Source: Ceratopteris richardii (taxonomy: Eukaryota > Streptophyta > Polypodiopsida > Polypodiales > Pteridaceae). From it: a stretch of DNA of 64,000 nucleotides. Under the pieces are notes generated by a model, which was given only the letters and a program-made list of their open reading frames with translations, was not told the origin of the DNA and ran no database searches. The position numbers were made by a program, and so were the translations under genes. Below are positions 14,263 through 25,264 of the stretch, one piece after another; the first letter of the stretch is position 1; the number at the start of each line of letters is the position of its first letter. Location: positions 53,873,394 through 53,937,393 of the forward strand of contig CM035422.1 in the NCBI GenBank assembly GCA_020310875.1. Reading direction: 5' to 3'.

Positions 14263-16131
14263 ATTGGAATACACCATTCCATGTCCATGTAGATGCATCC
14301 AATCATTCAATAGGATGTGTGCTAGCACAACCAACAAGTGAAGGAAATCTAGATTTGCCTATAGCATATGCTAGCTAACAACTAAAAGCAATTGAACGAA
14401 ACTACACCACAATCGAACGAGAAGGCTTAGGCATAGTATACACTGTTAAAAAGTTTAGACACTATCAATTGGCCAACAAGTTTAAACTTTTCAATGATCA
14501 TCAAGCTTTACTATATTTGGACAATAAACCTTGCAATACTAGACGTTTAGTAAGATGGTTCCTCTTACTAATGGAATACGACTTTGAAGTTGCTGTCAGG
14601 AAAGGTAGAACCCACCTAAGGGTGGATGACCTTTCTTGCATCACTTTAGGAGAGTCACCACAAGGAGTGTCTAATGAATTACTCGATGCTGATCTGTTCA
14701 ATTTGGAAGTTGTTCCTAAATGGGCAAATAAGTTGGTACCTATCCTAACCTTCAGGCCTGCAAATAAGAATGTGAGAACGAACAATGATGAAATTGTAAG
14801 ATCACAAAACTATCAAATATTGGCAAGAAGCATGTACAAAGAAGATACAGAAGGTGTACTTGCTTGTTGTGTCAAGGACGATGAACATAGAAATTGGTTG
14901 CAACAAGCCCATGAAGGATTACTAGGAAATCACTATTCTAAACAAAGACCATTGTAGAATCTGAAATGTTTAGGAGTGTATTGGCTAGAATGGATAAAGA
15001 AATTCATGAGTGGATTAAGAATTGTCCAATGTGTCAAGAGAGAACCCTAGTGGAGCATGCCACTCTTTATCACATATCGTTTTCCATACTGGAGTGCTCC
15101 ATCGGTAGAGTCTATGCGATAAGGAACACTTCTCAGTGAGGCTAGCCTAGCAAGAAAACGAAGCATGGAGCAAGAAGCTTAGGATTACACCTTAGTTGGA
15201 GACAACCTATATCAAATAGGAAAAGATGGTTACTTAAGACTTTGCATTCATGAATGAGATTATTTGAAAATCTTAGAAACTCCACATAGCTGTGCTGCTG
15301 GTGGACACTTTGGGCCTGATTGAGTAATCAAGACCATTCTAATCTCAGGAATTTAATGGCATACTCTTCATATGGATGCACATACCAATGTGATACATGC
15401 CAACATGCACAATATCTGATAAAGAGAGAGGAGATGCCTTTGAGACCAATGATGGGAGGACGTGCATTCTCAAAGTGGGGTATAGACTTTGTAGGTCCTA
15501 TTAACCCCCAGCTAGAAACTCCCATGCATAGTACATCATTGTAGCTACGGATTACCTTACCAAGTGGGTTGAAGTGAAAGCCACAACAAAGAATGATGCT
15601 GAAACGACAGCTAAGTTCTTATTCAAGAAGGTGTTCACTAGATATGGACAACCAATAGAGTTGGTGAGCAATAGAGGCATGCACTTCGTGAACGAAGTCA
15701 TTGAAAACCTTCTCCAAGAATCCTTAGTGGTACATAAGAAGTCTGGCCTTTATCACCCACAAGCTAATAGACAAGCCGAGAGCACCCATAACATCCTCTT
15801 TAAGGTTTTAACAAAACTAGTAACTAATAAGCACTCTGATTGGGATAAACAACTTCGTCATGCTATTTGGGCTTATGGAGTTGCCTACAAAACAGTACTC
15901 AATGCCACCCCATTTCAAATGGTCTTCGGACAGAATGTTGTGCTACCATTAGATTTCCTAATCCAACCTTTAAAAGTAGCACAAGTGCATGAGTAGAATG
16001 GACATGAATTGTCCTCTAGGATCTTTGATCTAGAACGCATAGGTGAGATGAGGCTATGAGCGGTAGTAGCCGTCTATGCTGCAAAGAAAAGACAAAAAGC
16101 ATACTTAGATGCACACATCAAGGATAAAGGA
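14263..16131 (+). pseudogene. Gypsy-beta copy 1 pol: RNase H and integrase, broken
   Basis: Starts inside RNase H (counterpart of HVHVDASNYAIG in copy 2). The best open stretch, 14469-14957, includes FNDHQALLYL. Two integrase-type zinc-binding modules follow in degraded form, one near 14880-15040 (ends in a CQ-type Cys pair) and one near 15270-15420 (GGHFGPD). The integrase core GIDFVGPI is near 15480. The second catalytic Asp is replaced (LVSNRG instead of LVSDRG near 15663), and QAES marks the Glu region near 15775. Many in-frame stops and frameshifts make it inactive. Confidence 0.85.
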
Positions 16132-16860
16132 TTGAAAGAGGGAGACCTACTGTTGGTTTACACACTAAAGCAACATGCCCTTAAATTGGAAAAAAGAGGA
16201 TATGGACCCATGATCATTAATAGAATTTCCACTAGTGGTGTGGTTCAATTGGCCAAGCTAGAAGATGCCATCTTGCCAAACTATATTAGTGGATGTAGAG
16301 TCAAGTTGTATCAAGAACCTCTTATAGAAGATATCTTAAGGAGACTCAACATTGCTAACAAGCGAAAAGAAGAAGAGTTAAGGGTGAGAGAAGAAGCACA
16401 TGCAGAGTCTAGAGAACGTATTAGGCAAAATACGTTAAAACATCTAGGCCTAGATGTCACTCCGGAAGTCCCACGATATCACATGGCCATGTGCCAAACA
16501 TCTGGTCCTGTTGCTTCTCAAATAATCAACCTACATCCCTTTTTGACCATAGAGATAGGACAAGGAAAGAATGTAAGGACTGTGAGAGCATTGATTGACT
16601 TAGGTGAAGCAACTAGTGCAGTTAGATTCTCATATTGCCAAGATCTGCAATTGAACATCAGTCCCATAGAAGTCTATCTCATAGGGTTTGGCAGTATAGA
16701 AACCCCTTGCTTTGGAGAGGTGGAGCTTCCCCTCTACCTTTAAGATATCCCAATTAGAGTCAAAATGCTAGTGTGTCAAGATGAAGACCTTAGTGAACCA
16801 CTTGTCTTGGGTCAAGATTGGATTTCTGACCATGCAGTGAACTTAAATCTCAGAAGCTAA
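16132..16860 (+). pseudogene. Gypsy-beta copy 1 post-integrase domain with second aspartic protease
   Basis: Continues the integrase C-terminus (KEGDLLLVYTLKQHA, GYGPMIINR) and a charged helical linker (KRKEEELRVREEA). It then enters a retropepsin-like domain: IDLGEATSAVR near 16600 (active site DSG degraded to DLG), GFGSIETPCFGEVELPL, and LVLGQDWI near 16803. A TAA at 16741 interrupts the domain; homology continues to the stop at 16860. The same domain in copy 2 (40190-40470) keeps DSGAATS. Confidence 0.8.
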
Positions 16861-18048
16861 CTTCTTCAAGTTTGGGCACATGAACAATGTATTACATTAG
16901 AATTAGACAATTGCATGCTCACAAATCCAAGTGTCACACATTCTCTTAGTCCTTCGCATACTAATCTTAGTAAGGAAGATGGTGTATTTGTCAAGAGCTC
17001 TATGATCCACAAGGACTCAATCATGGAAGAACAGTCTCAAAGGTGAGCAGACCCCTCTTCTTTTTCCAAGAACATTGTAGCCATCACAATTCAACCAAAG
17101 GGGCAAGTGAAACAATACAAGACAACCACCAGATCAAAAAGACACAAATAATTCAAGACGAAAGCAGTTCCAGGCATGAAGCAGATTTGGGTAAAAAAAG
17201 GAGGCCAACCACCGGCCTTGCCCCCACAATTCCCATCCAGTCAAGCCAACCATACCAAAAGACTAATGAAGAAACTAGGATGAGCTCAACGAGCTCAACC
17301 ACAAGGTATCCGACAAGTTTGGGTGCCTAAGAAATTAGTTGTAGCTCAACAAGGACAATTACAAATATGGGTACCCAAGAAGCTCTCACATACACAACAA
17401 CCTATGCTCTCCCACATGAGAAATGTCTTGACAAAGAAGCCGAGGAGAAGCAAGGGTTTGAACCAAGCATAAAGAACCAAAGAAGATCACTCAAATCACC
17501 TCTTCTACAATAATACAAAGACAAACATCAAAAATATGGGTTGGAAGCCAAAAGCACCAATAGCACCCATAGAACCAGAGCACCAACCATGAGGGCTACA
17601 CAATTTAAGCAACCACTCAAAGATGAAGAAGTCAAAAGTGACCTCTACCTAGCCCCACATAGTTCTAAAATGGATCCCTATAAGGGGGAACGATCAATTG
17701 TAACTTGGAGATCCAATGGATACCTCCAACAAAGGACACATCAACATTTGCAAGAAACATTGAAAGCCTCGATGAGCAACAACCATGTGCTCCTTGCACA
17801 ACCCTATCTTTTGCACCATTCAGATCATGCACTTCCAAAGTATGCATTAATATAGGGCCACATTACACAGCCGTGAATAAACACATTTGAGAGTCTGAGG
17901 CACAAGAGCACATTGACATAGGTCAACTATTTTTATTGTTTCTAACGTCTTTCTTCTTTTTTTGTGCTATGTTACTTAGAAAAAAGGGAAGAAGAAGAAG
18001 AAGAGGAAAAAGGGAGAGAGAGAGAGAGAGAGAGAATGAGAGCTTGTT
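16861..18048 (+). other. Gypsy-beta copy 1 linker with repeated WVPK motifs, then purine-rich tract
   Basis: Degraded coding sequence equivalent to 40470-41260 of copy 2. Short recurring peptides are seen in translation: KQIWVKK near 17180, RQVWVPKK near 17318 and QIWVPKK near 17360. Open pieces at 17043-17330 and 17541-17855 have no recognisable family. From 17985 to 18034 there is a GAA/GA-rich purine tract. Just before it, a T-rich stretch ends in TTACTTAG near 17980, which could serve as a splice acceptor. Confidence 0.55.
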
Positions 18049-18591
18049 CCTAGGCTTGGCTCATGGAACATGAATGAGTCATGCTTAGTTGAAGGTGGAA
18101 TCATTGATTACTGGGCATCTATCAGTTTGGATAGAAGTATGTCTCGACTAGCAGACGATATTATTGTTGCCTTATCTGGTAGATGTCCAGAACTAGGCAT
18201 GAACATGGCATCCACAACTATTGTTTCCACTTACCATGGTAGGAGGGAAGAGCTTGAAGGTCCAAAACTTGAGCGATGCTTAACTAGTGTATGTACGAGA
18301 GCATCCAAGGAGATATTTGCAAGGGGTAGTTTTGGTACCTTGAAAATACTTGTATGTATACTTGGTGAGAAGACTCCTGCTTATGGTGAGCAAAAGAGAA
18401 TATGTGAAACTAAGCTTGGTGTAGTTACCCAATGCTGCTTGTCAAGGAATATAAAGAAATTCAATTCTCAGTATTTGGAAAATGTTGCTTTGAAGAGAGG
18501 GGACAGGACGAGGCGCTCGAAGAATCTCATCAGTGGACCATCAACAAGGGCATTCATCGACAACGATAGACCAGCCCATGATCCATCCTAG
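18049..18591 (+). pseudogene. ARGONAUTE Mid-domain fragment (AGO1/5/10-like) captured in Gypsy-beta
   Basis: Homology to plant ARGONAUTE runs from about 18049 to 18498, roughly 150 codons, all in one frame without an intron or stop. Landmarks in the order expected of the linker-2/Mid region: PRLGSWNM, VEGGIIDYWASISLDR, LKILVCILGEKTPAYGE, then KRICETKLGVVTQCC and QYLENVALK. These match the family blocks around GQWN, VNNW, LLIVILP, the GDLKRICET nucleotide-specificity region and VSQCCL. After VALK the homology stops abruptly and a further 31 unrelated codons run to TAG at 18591. ATG at 18070 could open a 173-residue ORF. PAZ and PIWI are absent, so no slicer activity is possible. Neighbours on both sides are Gypsy-beta in the same orientation. 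Confidence 0.85.
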
Positions 18592-19144
18592 TGATGGGTG
18601 TACAACACGAAGAGATACCATCGATCAGCCATTCACCATGGTAAGAATCCTTACTTTGGAAACACCATAACCATGATAGATTAGGAAACCTCTTCGTCAG
18701 CATGCCCTTGAGCACTTCGCTCAAGACATCAACTTTTTGCACCACACTTCTTCCAGTGCATTTTCCGAGTACGCATGCATAGGGCCACATTACAAGGCCA
18801 TGCATAAGGCACATACATTCTTCAACCCATCACTGACACACTAACCCATCACTCACTATGGGTTATGAGTACTTGGCATGACTACTATGAACATCATCTT
18901 TGGAAGCTCTAAATGACATCAATGGAGGCTCACAATGACACATTCATGCTGGAATCCAAGGAAGAAGCACATACCAAGGGACTACAACTTGCAAAGGCTT
19001 ATAGTGACAAATGAAGAATCGGACAACCAACCCTACCACATTTGGAAGCTAGACAACTCTTGTTCATACAGAATGGACACTACCTCTCAAAGAACTACTT
19101 AGAACAAACACTACAACAAGGGGTTGTCAAGGATGACAAACTCG
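18592..19144 (+). other. Gypsy-beta copy 1 region between the AGO fragment and polypurine tract
   Basis: No recognisable gene. The last ~90 bases (about 19080-19150) resemble the C-terminal end of the accessory ORF in copy 2: NYLEQTLQQGVVKDDK here, NYIRQTSQQGSVEDDR near 46170 there. The AGO segment thus replaced most, not all, of the accessory ORF. Confidence 0.6.
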
Positions 19145-19156
19145 AGAGGGGGGGAG
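19145..19156 (+). other. Polypurine tract of Gypsy-beta copy 1
   Basis: GAGAGGGGGGGAG-type purine run directly before the LTR start. It corresponds to the tract at 46225-46238 in copy 2. Confidence 0.75.
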
Positions 19157-19756
19157 TATTAGAACTCAAGGTCAAGCACAAGCATGGAAGCACATCAGAA
19201 AGGTGGACACACACAAGAAGAAGGAGCAAGTAGGGAGCTCCAAGAGGTACATGTCAAATTTTCATAAGAATCCCCCACAAAAACAATGATTTTCATCACT
19301 AAAAACCATTGTAAATACCATTTTCCATTTTTTTAACTCCATTTTGTTCAAGACGAGGGGTCCTTGAGCTTGAGGAGTATTAGAAGTATCATCATACCAA
19401 TTTTCATAGTTTCTAGACTCTGTTTGAGGCCTTAAATAAGCGCTAGAACTGATTTTTAACTAGGCCAGACATTAGGTCTAGACAGGGCCAAAACTAGTCA
19501 AAAAAATAGAAAAAGAGCTGGTGAGCTCATTTTGAAGGTTAGCTAGTTAGAGAGTGAGCTTGTTGTAGATTTGAGCTTTGTAAGAGAGTTCTTTTGTAAT
19601 CGAAGCTTTCCATTGTTCCTCTCTTTGATCTTGCCTTGTGTGTGTGTGCGTGCTAGTGTACTTCTCACTCATACATTTGTGCCTTCACATGCTCATGGTC
19701 TTCATACCAATCCTCATGTCTCCGCAGATTGACAAGTAAAGGAGGTGATGCTTATG
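19157..19756 (+). repeat. 3' LTR of Gypsy-beta copy 1
   Basis: Starts TATTAGAACTC (TG terminus decayed to TA). It aligns with 46239-46850 through shared blocks such as CTCCATTTTGT, GAGCTTGAGGAG and GAGCTCATTTT. The TATA box of copy 2 is degraded here to AATAGAAAAAG. The right limit is approximate, set by the start of Copia-1 sequence. Confidence 0.75.
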
Positions 19757-20766
19757 CTTGAGCTACAGTACATAGGATCTCTAATAGATCTATTCGCAAG
19801 CTAAAAGGACCCACCACACATCTTTCGAGTTCATTTGGCTGGTGTAGTGCAAAGATGTTGCAGCACCACTTCATTTGCATCAAGTACCTATCCATCTCCT
19901 CAGAGTGGTATCAGAGCAAGGTTGAACAACATGGCAGATGGATTTCCTTCATCAATTGACAAATTTGATAGAGGTAACTACTTAGCTTGGTCATTAAGGA
20001 TGGAGGCTTATCTTCAAGGCAGGGATTTATATTGTTATGTAGCTAGAGATGAATTTATGCCAAGTTTCAGGAATAAAAGTCAACCTACGCAAGAAGACCA
20101 AGAAAGATTAAGCTCATTGTGATCCAAGGATGCACTTGCAAGGTCGTATCTCCTCAAATCTATCTCAAATTTTTTATTACCTCACATTAGAAGCTGTAAA
20201 ACATATGAGGAAGTGTGGAAGGCACTTGAAGCCTTCTTCTCTTCAAGCACAAAGGCAAGAAAGAATCAACTATGGTTGGACTTCACAACCCTCAAGAAAT
20301 CTTCTGAGCAAAATGTGACTGATTTTGTCACAAAGATCAAAGATATTACTGATCAGCTAGGAAGCATTGTAGAAGTGATATATGAGAACAAATTGTAAGG
20401 AAAGTCATCAATGGCTTGAAGGTAGATGACAAGTGGGAAGCCTTTACAACAACAATGGATCTATACATGGATATGCATGTACGAGATTTCAATACACTCA
20501 TAGGACAACTACTTACTCGAGAGGCCAAGCTTATGAAGAATGGAGAAGGATCCAAAGGTAATCAATCCATTTCTTTGTATACTGATAAAAGTAAGTCCAA
20601 AGACAAAGAGGGAAAAGGGAAGAAAGTGGATGATGAACTAGGTATACATCAAGATAACTATGCACGTGGGGGAAGACATGGTAGAGGTAGAGGTAGAGGA
20701 GGAAGACAAGGCAGGGGGAGACCCCAAGACTCAAATCCTTGTTCTATTTTTGGACTAACCAATCAA
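19757..20766 (+). mobile_element. Copia-1 fragment C (U5 end, PBS, gag)
   Basis: A diverged Copia-1 piece holding the last ~140 bases of the LTR, the Met-tRNA primer site at 19906-19917 and most of gag. It is joined without a gap to the 5' LTR of copy B at 20767 and preceded by the Gypsy-beta LTR, so both ends are truncations. Confidence 0.85.
19931..20766 (+). pseudogene. Copia-1 fragment C gag, broken
   Basis: ATG at 19931 begins the family N-terminus MADGFPSSID. A TGA at 20120 and a frameshift near 20395 interrupt it; the frame resumes at 20416 with VDDKWEAF. The Arg/Gly-rich nucleocapsid follows, and a knuckle whose second Cys is Phe (CSIFGLTN) marks the end of homology at about 20766. 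Confidence 0.88.
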
Positions 20767-21767
20767 ACTATTGGAGCAAGTCTATGACAAGCCTAAGTAT
20801 TGGCTTGAGTCCCACAAAGTCATAGAAAAAGCCTTAAAATGAAGACTATGTAAAGTTCACTTGTGAACTACCTCTTGTAACTTTTGAAGAGTTTACTTAA
20901 TGTAAAAGTAAGAGAATCTTAAGTGGTTGAGTCCACATGATCAAGAATGGAAAGAGGAGCCACGAATTCGTGATTTGTGGTAGGTAGAGAATCAAATCAA
21001 TCATTGATTGATTGGAGAGTGATTGAGGGAAGTTAGCATCATTTTCAGTGATTTAACTTAGTAAAGTTATCTCTATAAGTCTACTATATGCTCATAAATT
21101 TTCATGTCATTTGGATGTTGCAATCTTCAGTTATGTTCATTTGAAGTCAACAGGGTCTGTTCATCTTCACCTCTCTGTCAGGTACCCGACTTTTTCACTC
21201 ATCTTGTCAGAGCCGTTGCTCAGTGGTTACTTATCCAAAGTCAGTGATTTAAAGCTTGTTGGATTCCGCTTACTGTCTAATATAACCATACAAATTTTCA
21301 TAATCATTGGATTCCTACATTTTGAGTTATGTTGATGTTTCTGCTCACTGGTCTATTTCTGTAGCAGCCCGTGAAAATCGGGATGATGTCATCACTTGTT
21401 AAAACTCATACTCAGTGTGTGGTTCATTATTTTTGATGAGATTACTCTTGAAAGTTAGCTCTTTAAGTTGCCTAGACTTCCCCAAGAGGAATTGAGCTAA
21501 TTGCTGCTGTGATCGGAGAATTATGTAAAACACTGGACAGGTGTATGAACCAAGAATAGCAAGTTTTCACCTCTGAGCTAACTCCAACTTATCTATTTTG
21601 ATCTATCTTTTTGAGAGTGATCTTCCAAGGTTCATAGGGTGTCTAATACATCCATTGGCAAGCTAAAAGGGCCCACCATATACTCCTGGAGTTCATTTGG
21701 CTGGTGTAGATCAAGGATTTTGCAACACCTCTTCATCTTCAAGCACATACCTATCCATCTCTTCACA
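20767..21767 (+). repeat. 5' LTR of Copia-1 copy B, internally deleted and promoterless
   Basis: Begins at TATTGGAGCAAG and ends TTCACA before the primer site. Compared with copy A it lacks 273 bases (A positions 128-400) at the junction near 21037. The missing part contains the TATA box and presumably the transcription start region. Length is about 1.0 kb instead of about 1.27 kb. Confidence 0.87.
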
Positions 21768-21768
21768 G

Positions 21769-21780
21769 TGGTATTAGAGC
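21769..21780 (+). other. Primer binding site of Copia-1 copy B, one mismatch
   Basis: TGGTATTAGAGC; one C-to-T change from the Met-tRNA complement found in copies A and C. Confidence 0.88.
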
Positions 21781-21793
21781 AAGGTTGGACAAC

Positions 21794-24700
21794 ATGGCAG
21801 ATGGATTTCCTTCATCAATTGACAAATTAGACAGAGGTAACTACTCAGCTAAGTCATTAAGAATGGAAGCCTATCTCCAAGGTAGAAGTTTATATGGTTA
21901 TGTGGCTGGAGATGAAGGTATGCCAAGTTTCAGGAACAAAAGTCAACCAACACAAGAAGAGCAAGAAAGATTGAGCACATGGTGCTCCAAGGATGCACTT
22001 GCAAGGTCTTATCTCCTCAACTCTATCTCAGATTTTTTGTTGCCTCACATTAGAAGTTGTAAGACATCTCAGGAAGTGTGGGATGCACTTGAAGCTTTCT
22101 TTTCTTCAAGTACCAAAGCTAGGAAGCATCAACTATGGCTGGAGTTCACAACTCTCAAGAAGGCTCCCAAACAAAATGTGACTGATTTTGTCACAAAGCT
22201 CAAGGACATAGCGGATCAGTTGGGAAGCATTGGAGAGGTAATAGATGAAGAGCAAATTGTAAGGCAGGTCATCAATGGCTTGAAGGCAGATGATAAGTGG
22301 GAAGCATTCACCACAGGTATGGATTTGTACATGGACATGCATGTACCTGATTTCAACACACTCATTGGACAACTACTTACTCAAGAGGCAAAGCTTATCA
22401 AAAATGGAGAAAGCTCTAAAGGTAATCAATCTTCAGCTTTATACACGGATAAAAGCAAGTCTAAAGATAACAAAGGAAAGGCAAAGAAAGTGGATGATGA
22501 AGCAGGTACATATCAAGCTAACTATGCAGGTAGAGGAAGACATGGCAGAGGTAGAGGAAGAGGAGGTAGACAAGGCAGGGGGAGATCCCAAGACTCCAAC
22601 TCATGTTCTATTTGTGGATTAACTAATCATACAACTGAAAATTGCTTTAGGAATTCCAGGAATCAAAGAGGCAGAGGATACAATAGAGGAAGTTATGGCT
22701 ACTCAAGAGGAAGGTTCAACAACTACCATGGCAACTACAACAACTACAATCATTCAAACTATCAAGGAGGCTACAAAGGAAGGAGAGACTACAATAACTA
22801 CACAGAAGACTCAAACAAAGAGGATTCATTATTGATCATGAACATGGCTATGCCACAAGGTAAATCTGATGAGCATGTTTTCTACATAGATTCAGGTTGT
22901 TCAAATCATGTGGCAGGAAATGTGGCACTCCTATCAGATTTAGAAGATCCAAGGAATAAGCATGAGGTACAAACAGGAGATGATACAAAACATCCTGTGG
23001 TGAAAATAGGCAATGTCAAAGCACCTGATGGAAACATCAACCTACTCAGTAAGGTACTCTATGTCCCTACCATTACAAAGAATTTGATAAGTGTTGGGCA
23101 GATAGTAGAGAAAGGGTTGCAAGTCAGGTTCACAAAAGCAGGAGCATTTGTTGAAGATCCAAGTCAAGGATTCAGAAGAATTGCAAAAGGTGAAAAAACA
23201 GGTAGATTGTTCACATTTGAATTACAGGACACTAGAAACATTGCTCTCTTTAATTATGGTAGTCAGACACTCACAGAGTTGGAAGTATGGCACAAAAGGT
23301 TAGCACATATTGGTGAAAGGTCATTAAAGCAAATCTGCAGTGACCAAAGTGTACTTGGACTTCCTAATTTGTCAAAACAACATATGATTTATAAGTGCAG
23401 TGCATGTCAATTTGGAAAGTCTTACAGGTTACCATTCATGAAGAAAGGTTATATGCATGGAGATCTCTTGGAGTTGGTTCATACAGATGTATGGGGACCT
23501 AGCAAGGAAGCTTCAATATCTGGATCAAGGTATTATGTTTCCTTTATTGATGATTGCAGCAGATGGACTATCCTATTCTTTATGAAACACAAAGATGAAG
23601 TTTTTTCATGTTTCAAAAGATATTTGGCTCTTGTGGAGAATCAAACAGGTAAATCACTAAAAAGGCTAAGGTCAGATGGAGGGGGAGAATACTTCTCCCA
23701 TGATTTTGATTCTTTTCTTCAAGAAAGAGGAATCAAAAGAGAGGTAACTACAAGGTACACTCCTGAGCAAAATGGAGTGGCAGAAAGGAGGAATAGGACA
23801 ATTGTTGAAGCTACAAGGTCTATGTTAAATGAAAAGCATTTACCTAATTACTTATGGGCCGAGGCTGTATCTACAGCCACTTACTTGATTAACAGGTTGC
23901 CTTCAAAATCCCTTGATGGGATGACTCCATATGAGGCTTGGAATGGAAGAAGACCAAGCTTAGATCATTGTAAAATTTTTGGATGTATTGCTTTTGCTCA
24001 TGTTCCTTCACAGGTTAGAGGCAAGATGGATCCAAAGGCAGAAAGGTGTGTATTTATTGGATATGACAACAATCAAAAGGGCTACAGGTTATACAACCCT
24101 ACCAACAAAGGATTCTTGGTAAGCAGAGATGTAGTTTTTGATGAGAACAATTCATGGTATGAAGATTCATGCAGGAAGGTCAATTTACCATATAATCTTG
24201 AAGAAGATTTTCCAAAGCTTGGTAGAGAACAACCAAAGATTGAAGAACAAGACACCTCAGAGGATGATGAAGAATCTCACATGGAAAAGGTCAAAGAATG
24301 GAAGTCTAAAGGTAAAGCAAAATTGCAGGAACTTGGACATGAGGCAGAATCATCACATCATGGCCTAAGAAGATCTATGAGGGAAAAGAAAAAACCAGAA
24401 AGGTATGGGTTTGACACCTCATTAGTAACTAAACATTCTATCTACATAGCACAGGACATAAACCAAGAGGAGCCATCATCATTTGAAGAGGCCAAAGCAA
24501 AAACAGAATGGAAGCATGCAATGAAGGAAGAGATTGAAGCACTTGAGGAAAACAACACTTGGGATTTGGTGCCCAAGACTTCATCCATGAAGGTAATAGG
24601 CTCAAGATGGGTCTATAAACTCAAGAAGAATTCTGATGGTTCAATTAACAGGTATAAGGCAAGGCTTGTGGCAAAAGGCTTTGCACAAACTCAGGGAATT

Positions 24701-25264
24701 GATTATGAGGAGACTTTCTCTCCTGTGGCAAAGATGCCTACTATTAGGGTTTTGCTTAGTATTGCCTCTTCCAAGAATTGGAAGATACTTCAACTAGATG
24801 TAAAGAATGCATTCTTGAATGGTTGGATAACAGAAGAGGTATATATGGCACAACCACCTGGTTTTGAGAATCAAGTTTATCCTAATTATGTGTGTAAACT
24901 TAACAAAGCATTGTATGGTCTCAAGCAAGCTCCAAGAGCTTGGAATTTCAGGCTTGTTTCATTCTTGCAGGACAAAGGCTTTCAACCAAGCAAGGCAGAT
25001 CCTTCACTCTTTATTAAAAAGAGTAATTCCGAGGTCATCTACCTATGTGTATATGTAGATGATATTATATTGACAGGAAATGATGCAGATGGTATGAAGA
25101 AGATCAAAGATCAGATGAGAGAAGAGTTCAAGATAAGTGATTTGGGTTCACTTACCTACTTCCTAGGTTTGGAAGTTGTCTACAAAGATCATGGTTTGTT
25201 TCTCACTCAAAGAAAGTACATTAAGGGCAAGGACCTCCAGAGACCAGAACCACTATTGTGGTGA
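21794..25264 (+). CDS. Copia-1 copy B gag-pol polyprotein, open but 3'-truncated
   Basis: A single open frame of about 1,156 residues from ATG 21794. Gag occupies 1-270, with the knuckle CSICGLTNHTTENC at about 271. Protease DSGCSNH is near 365 and GAG-preintegrase WHKRLAHIG near 497. Integrase HTDVWGP is near 562, [10 protein letters not shown] near 626 and the Glu in NGVAERRNRT near 661. RT starts near 919 (TWDLVPK), with QLDVKNAFLNG near 999 and YVDD near 1087. Copia homology ends at about 25228 after LTQRKYIK, and a dozen foreign residues lead to a stop. The end of RT, RNase H, polypurine tract and 3' LTR are lost, so it cannot complete a cycle. It is the best-preserved gag-pol in the window. 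Confidence 0.9.
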   Translation: MADGFPSSIDKLDRGNYSAKSLRMEAYLQGRSLYGYVAGDEGMPSFRNKSQPTQEEQERLSTWCSKDALARSYLLNSISDFLLPHIRSCKTSQEVWDALEAFFSSSTKARKHQLWLEFTTLKKAPKQNVTDFVTKLKDIADQLGSIGEVIDEEQIVRQVINGLKADDKWEAFTTGMDLYMDMHVPDFNTLIGQLLTQEAKLIKNGESSKGNQSSALYTDKSKSKDNKGKAKKVDDEAGTYQANYAGRGRHGRGRGRGGRQGRGRSQDSNSCSICGLTNHTTENCFRNSRNQRGRGYNRGSYGYSRGRFNNYHGNYNNYNHSNYQGGYKGRRDYNNYTEDSNKEDSLLIMNMAMPQGKSDEHVFYIDSGCSNHVAGNVALLSDLEDPRNKHEVQTGDDTKHPVVKIGNVKAPDGNINLLSKVLYVPTITKNLISVGQIVEKGLQVRFTKAGAFVEDPSQGFRRIAKGEKTGRLFTFELQDTRNIALFNYGSQTLTELEVWHKRLAHIGERSLKQICSDQSVLGLPNLSKQHMIYKCSACQFGKSYRLPFMKKGYMHGDLLELVHTDVWGPSKEASISGSRYYVSFIDDCSRWTILFFMKHKDEVFSCFKRYLALVENQTGKSLKRLRSDGGGEYFSHDFDSFLQERGIKREVTTRYTPEQNGVAERRNRTIVEATRSMLNEKHLPNYLWAEAVSTATYLINRLPSKSLDGMTPYEAWNGRRPSLDHCKIFGCIAFAHVPSQVRGKMDPKAERCVFIGYDNNQKGYRLYNPTNKGFLVSRDVVFDENNSWYEDSCRKVNLPYNLEEDFPKLGREQPKIEEQDTSEDDEESHMEKVKEWKSKGKAKLQELGHEAESSHHGLRRSMREKKKPERYGFDTSLVTKHSIYIAQDINQEEPSSFEEAKAKTEWKHAMKEEIEALEENNTWDLVPKTSSMKVIGSRWVYKLKKNSDGSINRYKARLVAKGFAQTQGIDYEETFSPVAKMPTIRVLLSIASSKNWKILQLDVKNAFLNGWITEEVYMAQPPGFENQVYPNYVCKLNKALYGLKQAPRAWNFRLVSFLQDKGFQPSKADPSLFIKKSNSEVIYLCVYVDDIILTGNDADGMKKIKDQMREEFKISDLGSLTYFLGLEVVYKDHGLFLTQRKYIKGKDLQRPEPLLW

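Larger units (their letters stand above)
14263..19756 (+). mobile_element. Gypsy-beta copy 1, 5'-truncated, with ARGONAUTE fragment
   Basis: Contains RNase H, integrase, the post-integrase protease, a WVPK-motif linker, an ARGONAUTE-like segment, an accessory-ORF tail remnant, a polypurine tract and the 3' LTR. Everything upstream of the RT/RNase H boundary is missing. It is collinear with copy 2 (37820-41260, then 46140-46850) except for the ARGONAUTE region. Confidence 0.85.

Noticed and set aside
18049..18591. Functional host ARGONAUTE gene
   Set aside because: Only the Mid-type part is present; no PAZ or PIWI sequence lies nearby and both flanks are Gypsy-beta.
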